A stretch of 64,000 bases of DNA from Planctomycetota bacterium (lineage in GTDB: Bacteria; Planctomycetota; UBA8742; UBA2392). Below are positions 35,194 to 42,705 of the stretch, piece by piece (positions within the stretch are counted from its first letter, which is position 1; every line of letters begins with the position of its first letter). The translations under genes were made by a program, and so were the position numbers. The notes under the pieces are model-generated. The model saw nothing but the letters and a program-made list of their open reading frames with translations. It made no database searches and was not told where the DNA came from. The stretch is from positions 1,517,489 to 1,581,488 of the forward strand of contig JAOSKM010000001.1 of NCBI GenBank assembly GCA_027493625.1. Reading direction: 5' to 3'.

Positions 35194-36248
35194 ATTGGGT
35201 CCCTACAAAGCTCAGGTGACCCTTAGTTCCCTTGCTGCGAGGGTGTAGTCGTGCCAGTCCTTCCTTGTCGGCACTCTCATTTCCACGCCCCATCCCAGCA
35301 GCCTTTCGAACAGCAGCGGCCGTCTGGCCGCCTTCCTTCGGTTGAAGCGGTACTCCCACTCCTCCAGCAGCCAGCCGAGCCACTCCGGGTGCCAGCTTCC
35401 GTGCAGAATGCCCAGGATGTGCCGCTTCAGCAGGCTCGCCACACGGTGCACCAGCGGCAGCTTCACGTGCGCCTTCCTGGGATCGCGGACCGGGTCGGGC
35501 TCGTGCTTCACCTCCGGCATGCCCCGGTAGCCGTTCCAGCCGTCCGTGTGCAGAGTGCTGCCCGGCTTCACGTGCTTGCCCACTACGCGGCGCAGGTCCT
35601 CGCCGCTGGCGCTGTCCACGGCCGAGAGCCGCACTCGTCCGCACTTGCCCCCGTCGTCCTCGACGGAGACTACGATCAAGGCCTTGTTCGGCCCGAGCCT
35701 GCGGCCCTGGGTCTCCTCGTCGCGGCCGCCGATCACGACTTCGTCGGTCTCGATGGTGCCGGAGAGCGGCTTCTTCCCGCGTCCGGCCATCACGAAGCGC
35801 AGCTTGCGTTTCCAGAGCGTGGCGGTGGCCTCGGCGACTCCCGCCTGGCGGGTCAGTTCCAGCATGCTGATGCCGGACTTGGCGGCGACGATCAGGTAGC
35901 AGAGCTTGAACGCCTTGGGCAGGGGCAGCGTGGTGTTGGCGAACAGCGTGCCGGCCAAGGGGGAAGTCTGACGGCCGCAGTCGGCGCACTCGATGATCGG
36001 GCGTCGCCTGTGCAGCCAGGCCGTGCGGTGGCCGCACTCGGGGCAGGCGAAGCCCTCGGGCCAGCGGGCTTTGATGATGGCGGCGAGGCAGGCCTCGCGG
36101 GTGGAGAAGGCGTTGTCGAAGTCGAAGCCGGATTCCGGGGCTGGCAATTCAAGCAGCAGGTCGGGCAAGGGCATGGGAAGGCTCCATTGGTTCACGCCCA
36201 CATGATAGAAGCCAGTGCGACACAACCTGCGCTTTGTAGGGACCCAAC
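35194..36248 (-). mobile_element. IS1595-family insertion sequence (1055 bp)
   Basis: Ends share TTGGGTCCCTACAAAGC and CAGGT as inverted repeats (35195-35217; 36225-36247). The eight bases CAACGGCG occur on both outer sides (35186-35193 and 36249-36256), the duplication length known for IS1595. It carries one complete transposase gene. Intact element inside a host gene, so probably a recent insertion. Confidence 0.88.
35212..36174 (-). CDS. IS1595-family transposase
   Basis: About 320 residues from ATG 36174 ([11 protein letters not shown]); the frame is open to 36225. N-terminal zinc ribbon: [12 protein letters not shown] and [20 protein letters not shown]-like ISXO2 domain: [43 protein letters not shown]. 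Domain order and length fit the IS1595 group. Complete, with the stop inside the left inverted repeat. Confidence 0.9.
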   Translation of the reverse strand: MPLPDLLLELPAPESGFDFDNAFSTREACLAAIIKARWPEGFACPECGHRTAWLHRRRPIIECADCGRQTSPLAGTLFANTTLPLPKAFKLCYLIVAAKSGISMLELTRQAGVAEATATLWKRKLRFVMAGRGKKPLSGTIETDEVVIGGRDEETQGRRLGPNKALIVVSVEDDGGKCGRVRLSAVDSASGEDLRRVVGKHVKPGSTLHTDGWNGYRGMPEVKHEPDPVRDPRKAHVKLPLVHRVASLLKRHILGILHGSWHPEWLGWLLEEWEYRFNRRKAARRPLLFERLLGWGVEMRVPTRKDWHDYTLAARELRVT

Positions 36249-36421
36249 CAACGGCGTTTACCTCTGGATGCCTGCCACTAAAGCCATCGCTGAGAGCGGG
36301 ATGTCACTTGAACAGTTTGAACAGCTGGTGGCACAGGCAGAAGTTGAGCATACGTCGTCCGGCACCCCACCTGCGACCTAACGGGGTGAAGGCTAGGTCC
36401 TCGCATGGGAATTGCACTGAC

Positions 36422-37219
36422 TCAGCCCTTCGCTGCTTCCGGCTCGGTTTCGCCCTTGATGATGCCCAGCTTGCCCAGCAGCAGCCGTGTCAGCCCCAGC
36501 ACGATCAGCCCCGGCGCGAACACGATCAGGATCAGCCACATCAGCGCCTTCAGCGTGCTGGCCTCCTCTGATTCCGTCTCCTTGCCGTCGCGTGTGCCGC
36601 GGCTCGCGGCCGCGACGATGTGCGCCGGCACCCTTTCCCGCACCATCACGTAGGTGCCCACGATGCTGTCATGCCAGGCACGCCGGTGCCTGTTCCAGAA
36701 GATCGCCAGCAACCCGAGGCCCAGCGGCAGCACGGACAGGATGTTCGCCCAGTAACGGCCGCGCGCCTGGTTCTTGCTCGGCATCGCCAGGTCGCGGCCG
36801 AGCACCACCATGCCTGCGAACTTCATGCCCCATGTGCCGCCCCAGCGGTGCATGGTCGCGGTGAAGTACATGTCATACAACAGTATCTGCAGCACCTTGC
36901 TGACTGTCTTGGCGGCCTTGGCGGACATGCCGAACAGGCCCACGCTGTCGGCATCGGCCGGGTTCTGCCCGGGGAACGAGCCGAGCACCCACGCGGCGAT
37001 CAGCATGGTGGGCATCACGATGATGCAATCGAGCAGGAAGGCGAACAGCCGCCGACCCGCACCGGCAAACGCGTCCCGTGGATAGGTCTCGAGATCGCGC
37101 AGGTCGAACCCGCCGGCGGGCGAGGGGACCGGCCGCGGCGGGGTTTCAGGCCGTGTCGGCGGCGGCCCCGCAGGCCTGGCCGGCCTGCCGTACGTGTTCG
37201 GTTTGCGGTCGTAGGCCAT
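36422..37219 (-). CDS. RDD-family membrane protein
   Basis: 265 residues from ATG 37219. After a Pro/Arg-rich cytoplasmic tail, AGAGRRLFAFLLDCIIVMPT is the RDD signature. Membrane segments follow (LLDCIIVMPTMLIAAWVLG; ANILSVLPLGLGLLAIFW; LMWLILIVFAPGLIVLGLTR), with GGTWGMKFAGMVVLGRD and RRAWHDSIVGTYVM as other family marks. RDD proteins are of varied or unknown role (some are transporters). An upstream start at 37273 is less likely. Confidence 0.75.
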   Translation of the reverse strand: MAYDRKPNTYGRPARPAGPPPTRPETPPRPVPSPAGGFDLRDLETYPRDAFAGAGRRLFAFLLDCIIVMPTMLIAAWVLGSFPGQNPADADSVGLFGMSAKAAKTVSKVLQILLYDMYFTATMHRWGGTWGMKFAGMVVLGRDLAMPSKNQARGRYWANILSVLPLGLGLLAIFWNRHRRAWHDSIVGTYVMVRERVPAHIVAAASRGTRDGKETESEEASTLKALMWLILIVFAPGLIVLGLTRLLLGKLGIIKGETEPEAAKG

Positions 37220-37332
37220 GGCAAGATTGTTACGTCGTTTCCGCGAATGTGAAAGGTCCAACTCTTCCCTCAATCTCAGGCCGCGGGCTGACCGCCCCTA
37301 CGCAGGTGGTTGTGACTGGCTACACTCCGGGC

Positions 37333-37790
37333 ATGAAGCTTCGGAATTCGGCCAAGGGGGTGGTGGTGCACGAAGGGCGCGTGCTGCTGACGCGCTGCGT
37401 GGACCACACCGGCGACTGGTACTGCTGCCCCGGCGGCGGACAGGAGCCCGGCGAAACCCTGGCGCAGGCCGTGCGGCGCGAGTGCATGGAAGAAACCGGC
37501 GCGCTCGTGAACGTGGGCGACATGCTGTGCGTGCTCGAGTTCCATGACCACCACAACGGCAACCACGCCATCGAGTTCTATTTCGCCTGCACGCTCGAAG
37601 GCGGCGAAATCGGCATGGGCGCCACGCCCGACACCGGCCAGGTGGCCGTGGAGTGGATCGCCCCCAGCAGCTGAAAAGCATCGACCTGCGCCCCGCGGAC
37701 CTCGCGCCCGTGATCCGCGAGCTGAAGGGTTTTAAGTATCTCGGCGACGTCTCCAGCCGCCTGCAGCGGGTGGACCCGGGCCAGGGTTGA
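37333..37790 (+). CDS. Nudix hydrolase, frameshifted near C-terminus
   Basis: From ATG 37333: SAKGVVVHEGRVLLTRC, then a complete Nudix box in GGGQEPGETLAQAVRREC and MEETGALVNV. The first frame stops at 37674, but adding one C to the five-C run at 37661-37665 continues the domain (QQLKSIDLRPADLAPVIREL, GFKYLGDV) to a stop at 37788-37790, 152 residues. The extra helix is the normal C-terminal end of a Nudix fold, so the shift is probably an error or recent mutation. Substrate unknown. Confidence 0.72.
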
Positions 37791-37819
37791 CTTCTCGGCT
37801 TGATCGAATCGCCTTTATG

Positions 37820-37835
37820 ACGTACATTATTACGT
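37820..37835. promoter_or_regulatory. Palindromic operator of the toxin-antitoxin pair
   Basis: ACGTA-N6-TACGT inverted repeat ending 19 bases before the antitoxin start, with a second overlapping ACGT unit. Antitoxins of the Phd/YefM type bind such palindromes to repress their own operon, so this is a likely autoregulatory site. The AT-rich middle could hold the -10 element. Confidence 0.5.
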
Positions 37836-37853
37836 ACGTTTGAAGGTGCTGAT

Positions 37854-38135
37854 ATGAAACGAATAGACATTACCCGCGATATCCGGCCCCTGACCGAGTT
37901 TCGTTCCAAGATGGCCGACATGGTCAAGGAGCTCAACACGGCCAATCGCCCCCTCTTCCTGACTCAACACGGCCGCCCCGTTGCGGTGGTTTTGGCGCCG
38001 GAGGACTACGCCGAACTGATGGAAAAGTTTGAATTCGTCGAAGCCGTAAAAAGTGGCGAAGCTTCACTCGACGCCGGCAAGGGCATCAGTCGCGCCAAGG
38101 CCGTTGAGCAGGTCCGCAAGGCGCGACGCAAATGA
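37854..38135 (+). CDS. Phd/YefM-family antitoxin
   Basis: 93 residues from ATG 37854. ITRDIRPLTEFRSKMADMVK followed by LFLTQHGRPVAVVLAPEDYA is the Phd/YefM dimer and DNA-binding fold. The C-terminal helix (KAVEQVRKARRK) would cover the toxin. It overlaps the toxin gene by four bases (ATGA), the normal order antitoxin-then-toxin. Confidence 0.88.
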   Translation: MKRIDITRDIRPLTEFRSKMADMVKELNTANRPLFLTQHGRPVAVVLAPEDYAELMEKFEFVEAVKSGEASLDAGKGISRAKAVEQVRKARRK

Positions 38136-38431
38136 AACTGCAATTCTCGCCGGATGCAGTCGCCGACATCATCGAGTACGAGGCGCTCATCCGACGCGAC
38201 AATCCCTTGGCTGCCGAGCAGTGGACCGAAAGCATTTTCGAGCACGCCGATCGCCTGCTCAACTTTCCCAACAGCGGCCGCATCGTCCCGGAGTTCAACC
38301 GCCCTGACCTTCGCGAAGTTTTGGTGCACTCCCATCGGGTTGTGTATCGCATTCGGGGCAACTCGGTACAGATCGTCCGCGTCTATCATAGCGCCCGCCT
38401 GCTGCGCGAATCCGATCTGGGTGAGGAGTAG
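38132..38431 (+). CDS. RelE/ParE-superfamily toxin
   Basis: 99 residues from ATG 38132. LQFSPDAVADIIEYEALIRR, FEHADRLLNFPNSGRIVPEF, LREVLVHSHRVVYRIRGNSV and IVRVYHSARLLRE match the ParE/RelE fold, especially the ParE branch (gyrase-targeting) with its RxV-YRI strand. ParE and RelE branches cannot be told apart by eye. Directly after the antitoxin and three bases before the flavoprotein start. Confidence 0.85.
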   Translation: MKLQFSPDAVADIIEYEALIRRDNPLAAEQWTESIFEHADRLLNFPNSGRIVPEFNRPDLREVLVHSHRVVYRIRGNSVQIVRVYHSARLLRESDLGEE

Positions 38432-38434
38432 CCC

Positions 38435-39667
38435 GTGACCGCAAACCGCATCGTGATTGTGGGCGGGGGTGCGGCCGGCTTCTTTGCCGCCATCACTTGC
38501 GCGGAGGCCGCGCCCGGCGCGGACGTCACCATCCTGGAGAAGTCGCCGCGCTTTCTGTCGAAGGTCAAGATCTCCGGCGGCGGGCGCTGCAACGTGACCC
38601 ACGCCTGCTTCGACGCGCGCGCCCTGGCCGCCCACTACCCGCGCGGCGAACGCGCGCTGATCGGCCCGTTCAAGGCCTTCCAGCCCGAAGACACCATCGA
38701 GTGGTTCCGCAAGCGCGGCGTCGAATTCTACACCCAGGAGGACGGCTGCCTGTTCCCGGTCTCCGATTCCTCGCAGACCATCATCGACTGCTTCGTCACG
38801 GCCGCGCAGAACGCCGGCGTGAAGCTGCGCGCGGGCGCGGGCGTGGAGGCGATCAGCCACGCCGAGGGCGTCTTCACGCTCACGCTGGCGGGCGGCGAGA
38901 TCCTGCAGGCCGAGCAGGTGCTGATCGCCACCGGCGGCTGCCGCACGGCCGCCATGGGGCAGCTTGCGGTTTCGCTGGGCCACACGCTGGAGCCGCCGGT
39001 GCCTTCGCTGTTCACCTTCCACAGTGAAGTGACCTGGGTGCGCGAACTGGCAGGCGTCGTGATTGAGCCCGTGGAAGCCGCGGCCGTCGGTTTGCGCGAG
39101 CGCGGCATCCTGCTGTTCACCCACTGGGGCGTGAGCGGGCCGGTGATCCTGCGCCTGTCGGCCTGGGGCGCACGCAAGATCGCGGAGGCCGACTACCACT
39201 TCCCGCTGAGCATCAACTGGCTGCCCGGCCTGACACACGAGGCCCTGCTCGGCCGCCTGGCGCACCTGCGCGATAGCAGCCCGGCCAAGCTGGTGGTCAA
39301 CACGCCGATCGCGCCGCTGACTGCGCGGCTGTGGGAGGCGCTGGTGCTGGCGGCCGGCGTGGCGCGCGAAACGCGCTGGGCCGAGTTATCGAAGGCGCAG
39401 CAGCACGCGCTGGCGAGTCAGCTGCTGCGTACGGAGCTGCCCGTCAGCGGCAAGAGTATGAACAAGGACGAATTCGTCACCTGCGGCGGCGTGCGGCTGA
39501 GCGAAGTGGATTTCAAAACCATGCAGAGCCGCATCGTGCCCGGCCTGTATTTCGCCGGCGAACTGCTGGACGTGGACGGCATCACCGGCGGCTTCAACTT
39601 CCAGAACTGCTGGACCACCGGCTGGCTGGCCGGCAACGCCATGGCCCGCCGCGCGGCCGCGGAGTAA
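38435..39667 (+). CDS. BaiN/HI0933-family NAD(P)/FAD-dependent oxidoreductase
   Basis: 410 residues from GTG 38435. The FAD-binding start is IVIVGGGAAGFFAAI, then LEKSPRFLSKVKISGGGRCN, the tell-tale KxxxSGGGRCNxTN stretch of the HI0933/YhiN/BaiN family. LIATGGCRTAAMG and the C-terminal YFAGELLDVDGITGGFNFQN complete the fold. Members include the bile-acid-reducing BaiN, but in most bacteria the substrate is unknown. Two bases from the toxin gene, but probably not functionally linked. Confidence 0.88.
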   Translation: MTANRIVIVGGGAAGFFAAITCAEAAPGADVTILEKSPRFLSKVKISGGGRCNVTHACFDARALAAHYPRGERALIGPFKAFQPEDTIEWFRKRGVEFYTQEDGCLFPVSDSSQTIIDCFVTAAQNAGVKLRAGAGVEAISHAEGVFTLTLAGGEILQAEQVLIATGGCRTAAMGQLAVSLGHTLEPPVPSLFTFHSEVTWVRELAGVVIEPVEAAAVGLRERGILLFTHWGVSGPVILRLSAWGARKIAEADYHFPLSINWLPGLTHEALLGRLAHLRDSSPAKLVVNTPIAPLTARLWEALVLAAGVARETRWAELSKAQQHALASQLLRTELPVSGKSMNKDEFVTCGGVRLSEVDFKTMQSRIVPGLYFAGELLDVDGITGGFNFQNCWTTGWLAGNAMARRAAAE

Positions 39668-39676
39668 CCTGCGCCT

Positions 39677-40338
39677 ATGCCGACCTGGTGGTTCGTTCGA
39701 CACGGTGAATCGCTGGCCCAGGTGAATCAGTGGACGGGGCCGGATGCGGACACGCCGCTCTCGCCACTGGGCGAAAGGCAAGCCATTGAGCTTGCTCCGC
39801 AGGTCGCCGAACTGCCGATCCAGCGTGTGCTGGTTTCACCATTCCTGCGCGCCCGCCAGACCGCCGAGCGCGCAATGGCGAAATGGGGTCCGGCTCAAAG
39901 GGGTCAGGCTCCGCTTGCGGTGCCTGACCCCTTTGAGCCATCCACCTCGCCGCCCGTAAAGGGGTCAGGCACCTCCGCTTCGCTCCGGAGCCAGACCCCT
40001 TTCCTGACCGTTTCCGATCTGCGCGAGCGCCACTCCGGCGACTGGCTGCGCTTTCCGCAGGACGAAGCCATCAAACGCCAACTCGCCACCTGGGACTTCG
40101 TGCCCCCGGCGGCGAGAGCATCCAACAGGCGGCACTGCGCGGCCTGCGCGCGCTGGCCGAGCTCGACGGCGACCACAACACCATCATCTTCGCCCACGGC
40201 CGTATTCTGGCTGGCGTGCTGGCGGTGCTGGACGGCGCCGACCTGGGCCAGCCGATCTACGCGCTGCCCAACTGTGTTGCTCTGGCGCGGGATGTTGCAC
40301 AGGGCGTCTGGCGCGAGCTGGCGGAGAAGCTGCCGTGA
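39677..40338 (+). CDS. Histidine phosphatase-family protein, frameshifted and with in-frame palindromic insert
   Basis: From ATG 39677: WWFVRHGESLAQVNQWTG (RHG motif with catalytic His) and LSPLGERQAIELAPQV, SPFLRARQTAERAM are phosphoglycerate-mutase-like. Between AKWG and LTVSDLRERHSGDWL is an in-frame 38-residue insert made of palindromic DNA. The frame is then lost at a five-C run (40103-40107); adding one C gives GGESIQQAALRGLRALAEL and IIFAHGRILAGVLAV (second catalytic His), ending at 40336-40338, 220 residues. The unrepaired frame ends in an unrelated tail at 40528. Phosphatase of unknown substrate. Confidence 0.65.
39892..40002. repeat. Two palindromic GGGGTCAGGC-type repeats inside a coding gene
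   Basis: First palindrome: perfect 18-bp stem GGCTCAAAGGGGTCAGGC (39892-39909) and its complement at 39922-39939, loop of 12. Second: AAAGGGGTC ... GACCCCTTT at 39958-40002. Both lie in the histidine phosphatase gene and keep its frame. A related palindrome is at 41589-41632 and a half copy at 60949-60963. Confidence 0.85.
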
Positions 40339-40379
40339 ATGCCGCCGAGGTTGTAGGCTGTGCGCAAAAGGGGGAGCCC

Positions 40380-41003
40380 ATGAGAACCGTTACTGCGATC
40401 TGCCTTGCCGCGTTGGTGCTGGCAGGCTGCGCCAGCTGGCCGGACCGCGGACCGGATTACTGGAAGCAGTTCGTCGAGGAGAATCCGCCGTTCTCCACCG
40501 AAGATGCGGAGTTTTTCCCCTTCGGTGAAGTCGAGCGCACGGTGTGGCTCGAGGAAGGCTCGAAGTTCACCTTCAAGTTCGTGGAGACCATGAACGCCGC
40601 GCCGCTCTGGATCATGGAAGTGCGCGAAGACCGCGGCGGCTTCTTCATCTTCCAGGAGCGCGTGTACGACGGCTCCGTGATCCGCGCGCGCGAACGCAAA
40701 GTCGAGTTCACGCTGTCTGAAGCCGAGTACGACCAGGTTCGCAACGTGATCATCAACAGCGGCTTCCTGAGCGTGCGCAGCAACTTCAACGGCAACGAAG
40801 AAATCGACTGGAACGTGGGCGTGCGCTGCGGCGACGACCTGAAGTCAGTCGAGTTCAACGGCGCCTACCCCAACGAGGCGCGCCAGGTGGTCTACGGCGT
40901 CTACGACATCGTTGTAAAACCGCGCTACGCCGAGATGGCCGAGGCCCCCACCTTCAAGCCCGACGACTGGAAAACCGCGCCCGAAAACCAGCCGTTGCGC
41001 TGA
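40380..41003 (+). CDS. Hypothetical lipoprotein (207 aa)
   Basis: 207 residues from ATG 40380 with GGGGGAG upstream. Lipoprotein signal MRTVTAICLAALVLAGC (lipobox LAGC, Cys17). The mature part is beta-rich: WIMEVREDRGGFFIFQERVY, KVEFTLSEAEYDQVRNVIIN, GFLSVRSNF. It has the look of a single-domain envelope lipoprotein; no family is recognised. It lies between the phosphatase and a ferredoxin-MBL gene. Confidence 0.65.
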   Translation: MRTVTAICLAALVLAGCASWPDRGPDYWKQFVEENPPFSTEDAEFFPFGEVERTVWLEEGSKFTFKFVETMNAAPLWIMEVREDRGGFFIFQERVYDGSVIRARERKVEFTLSEAEYDQVRNVIINSGFLSVRSNFNGNEEIDWNVGVRCGDDLKSVEFNGAYPNEARQVVYGVYDIVVKPRYAEMAEAPTFKPDDWKTAPENQPLR

Positions 41004-41050
41004 CCCACTTTCGCTTTGCCATTACGTAAAGCTTGTGCTTTACTTATTTC

Positions 41051-41965
41051 ATGGCCAACGCGAAGCGCAGACGGCCGGAAAACGCCAGCGGCGACTTCTT
41101 CGTCGACGAAACCTGCATTGACTGCGCCACCTGCCGCTGGATGGCCCCCGATGTGTTCCACGAGCAGGGCGGCATGTCGGCAGTCTACCACCAGCCCGAG
41201 GGCGAGGCGCAGTTGCGCGCGGCCTTGCGCGCCGTGGTGGCGTGCCCCACGGCCAGCATCGGCGTCAGCGAGCCTGCCACGCGCGCGCTGCTGAAAGAGG
41301 CCGTCAATGAGTTCCCCCACCAGCTGGAGGACGGCGTCTACCACTGCGGCTTCCACAGCGAGAACAGCTTCGGCGCGGCCGCGTACTTCATCAGGCGCGA
41401 GGGCGGCAACGTGCTGGTGGATTCGCCGCGCTTCGCCGCACCGCTGGTGAAGCGGATCGCTGAGCTGGGCGGCATCCGCTGGATGTTCCTCACCCACCGC
41501 GACGACGTGGCCGACCACGCCAAGTGGGCCGAAAAGTTTGGCTGCCAGCGCATCATCATGGCGGCCGACGCGCGCGGGTTGTTCGGAAAGGGTCAGACCC
41601 CTTTTCCGCCTGCGGAAAAGGGGTCTGACCCTCTGCTGCTTGAGGGCGCGGAGCCGCATGAGCTCGCCCCCGGCCTGACGATCATCCCCACGCCCGGGCA
41701 CACACGCGGCTCGGCCTGCCTGCACTATGCCGACAAGTTCCTGTTCACCGGCGACCACATGGCGTGGTCGAAGCGCCTGGGCCACCTGTACGCCTTCCGG
41801 GGCGCCTGCTGGTACGACTGGGACGAGGTGGTGAAATCCCTGCACCGGCTGCAGGGCCTGCGCTTCGAGTGGGTGCTGCCCGGCCACGGCTGGCCCCTGC
41901 ACGCCACGGCCGAAGAGGCCGCGCGCCAGTTGCAGCAGTGCCTTAAATGGGCCGAAGCCGCTTAG
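41051..41965 (+). CDS. Ferredoxin-metallo-beta-lactamase fusion
   Basis: 304 residues from ATG 41051. Residues about 15-75 are a 4Fe-4S ferredoxin: ETCIDCATCRWMAPDVF (C-x2-C-x2-C) and VVACPTASIG (fourth Cys). The rest is a metallo-beta-lactamase fold: FLTHRDDVADHAKW (metal ligands), PTPGHTRGSACLHY, KFLFTGDHM and VLPGHGWPLH. An in-frame palindromic insert adds about 15 residues (FGKGQTPFPPAEKGSDPLL) near residue 180. Related ferredoxin-MBL proteins are found in many bacteria; the reaction is not known. Start chosen because 41033 has no ribosome site. Confidence 0.85.
   Translation: MANAKRRRPENASGDFFVDETCIDCATCRWMAPDVFHEQGGMSAVYHQPEGEAQLRAALRAVVACPTASIGVSEPATRALLKEAVNEFPHQLEDGVYHCGFHSENSFGAAAYFIRREGGNVLVDSPRFAAPLVKRIAELGGIRWMFLTHRDDVADHAKWAEKFGCQRIIMAADARGLFGKGQTPFPPAEKGSDPLLLEGAEPHELAPGLTIIPTPGHTRGSACLHYADKFLFTGDHMAWSKRLGHLYAFRGACWYDWDEVVKSLHRLQGLRFEWVLPGHGWPLHATAEEAARQLQQCLKWAEAA
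41589..41632. repeat. Near-perfect 21-bp palindrome inside a coding gene
   Basis: AGGGTCAGACCCCTTTTCCGC (41589-41609) and its exact complement (41612-41632), loop of two. It is in frame within the ferredoxin-MBL gene. Same GGGGTC(T/A)GACCC family as in the phosphatase gene. Confidence 0.88.
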
Positions 41966-42060
41966 CACGCTGTCAACCACTGATCTCCGCGCTAACCCAT
42001 AAAGTCGAGCCACGTTTCTTGATGAAAAGCAACTGCGGTAAACCACGAAGAGCCACCAAG

Positions 42061-42134
42061 GGCCGCGAAGAACGGCGGGTCACGCTTTACTTAGTGGCCC
42101 TTCGTGGCCCTTCGTGGATAACATGTTTTTGCAG
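42061..42134 (-). repeat. Dispersed 'CCACGAAGG' repeat, copy 3 (inverted)
   Basis: Reverse complement of the 5911-5983 type: GAAGAACGGCGGGTCACGCTT ... CTTCGTGG ... AACATGTTTTTGCAGTGG. It and 42181-42475 account for most of the 740-base gap 41966-42705, in which no gene is credible. Confidence 0.7.
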
Positions 42135-42180
42135 TGGTCGGTAAGTCTTGCGACAGTTGACGGTGGCGAACAACGCGGGT

Positions 42181-42475
42181 ACCGCGAAGCGCCGCCAAGG
42201 ACCGCGAAGCACAGCAACTGCCGCATCGCGCAACCTGTGCGCTGAAGCCGCCTGACCGACAATGCCTTGGCGAAGTCGGTGGGCGAAAGCGAGAGAACAC
42301 GGAGTATCCTGGCGCCGCCCCGCAGTTGTTTGCGAGCTTCGCGTTAATGGGCCACGAAAGCACGAAAGGCCCTGCACAACAACTGCCTGCAGTTTTCGTG
42401 TGCCGTTGTTTTGTGCTTTGGTGTTTTCGTGGCCTGTTCGCGGTTGGAAATGAGTTGCTGCCGCGAGGAGCGGCT
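42181..42475 (-). repeat. ~295-base dispersed repeat, copy 2
   Basis: Matches the reverse complement of 29721-29990 over its length, with an extra stretch of about 40 bases near 42235-42275. It contains CTGCCTGCAGTTTTCGTGTG and repeated CCGCGAAGC and TTTTCGTGG units. Non-coding; the short frames seen here on both strands are artefacts of the repeat. Confidence 0.7.
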
Positions 42476-42705
42476 AAGGCCTGTATCTTTGCGGCGCTTC
42501 GCGGTTGCGTTTCAGCACAGAGTGCAACTGGCGGAGAAATGGGCCTACGCTGCCTGGCCGATTCACCTGTTCAAAAAGAGGGGGCTCTTTATAATGGCCG
42601 CCCCTGTGGAGCACGGGGTAGGTTTGTCCCGGGATGAAATTCCCGGCAGGCAAACTGAAACCATGGACGAAAGGGACCCTCACCCCTGGAGGGAAGGAGA
42701 CACGC

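Larger units (their letters stand above)
34722..36381 (+). pseudogene. Membrane protein with paired-Cys motifs, split by IS1595
   Basis: From GTG 34722 the frame gives HCDFCRTPYVYL, CPVCGKFQVAMINSARQ and two membrane segments (ALSVLPMFGLAIAAAAYP; LILSIPFALALGLAVTQLWV), then DPNNG. The IS1595-type element begins at 35194. After the element (and one copy of the eight-base duplication CAACGGCG) the frame resumes exactly at 36257 with VYLWMPATKAIAESGMSLEQ and a stop at 36379-36381. Joined, it is 198 residues. The two CxxC pairs could bind zinc. No family recognised; the start is uncertain. Confidence 0.7.

Noticed and set aside
42300..42700. Small genes between 42.3 and 42.7 kb
   Set aside because: Frames cross a dispersed repeat that also occurs inverted at 29.7 kb, and none keeps frame or composition between copies.
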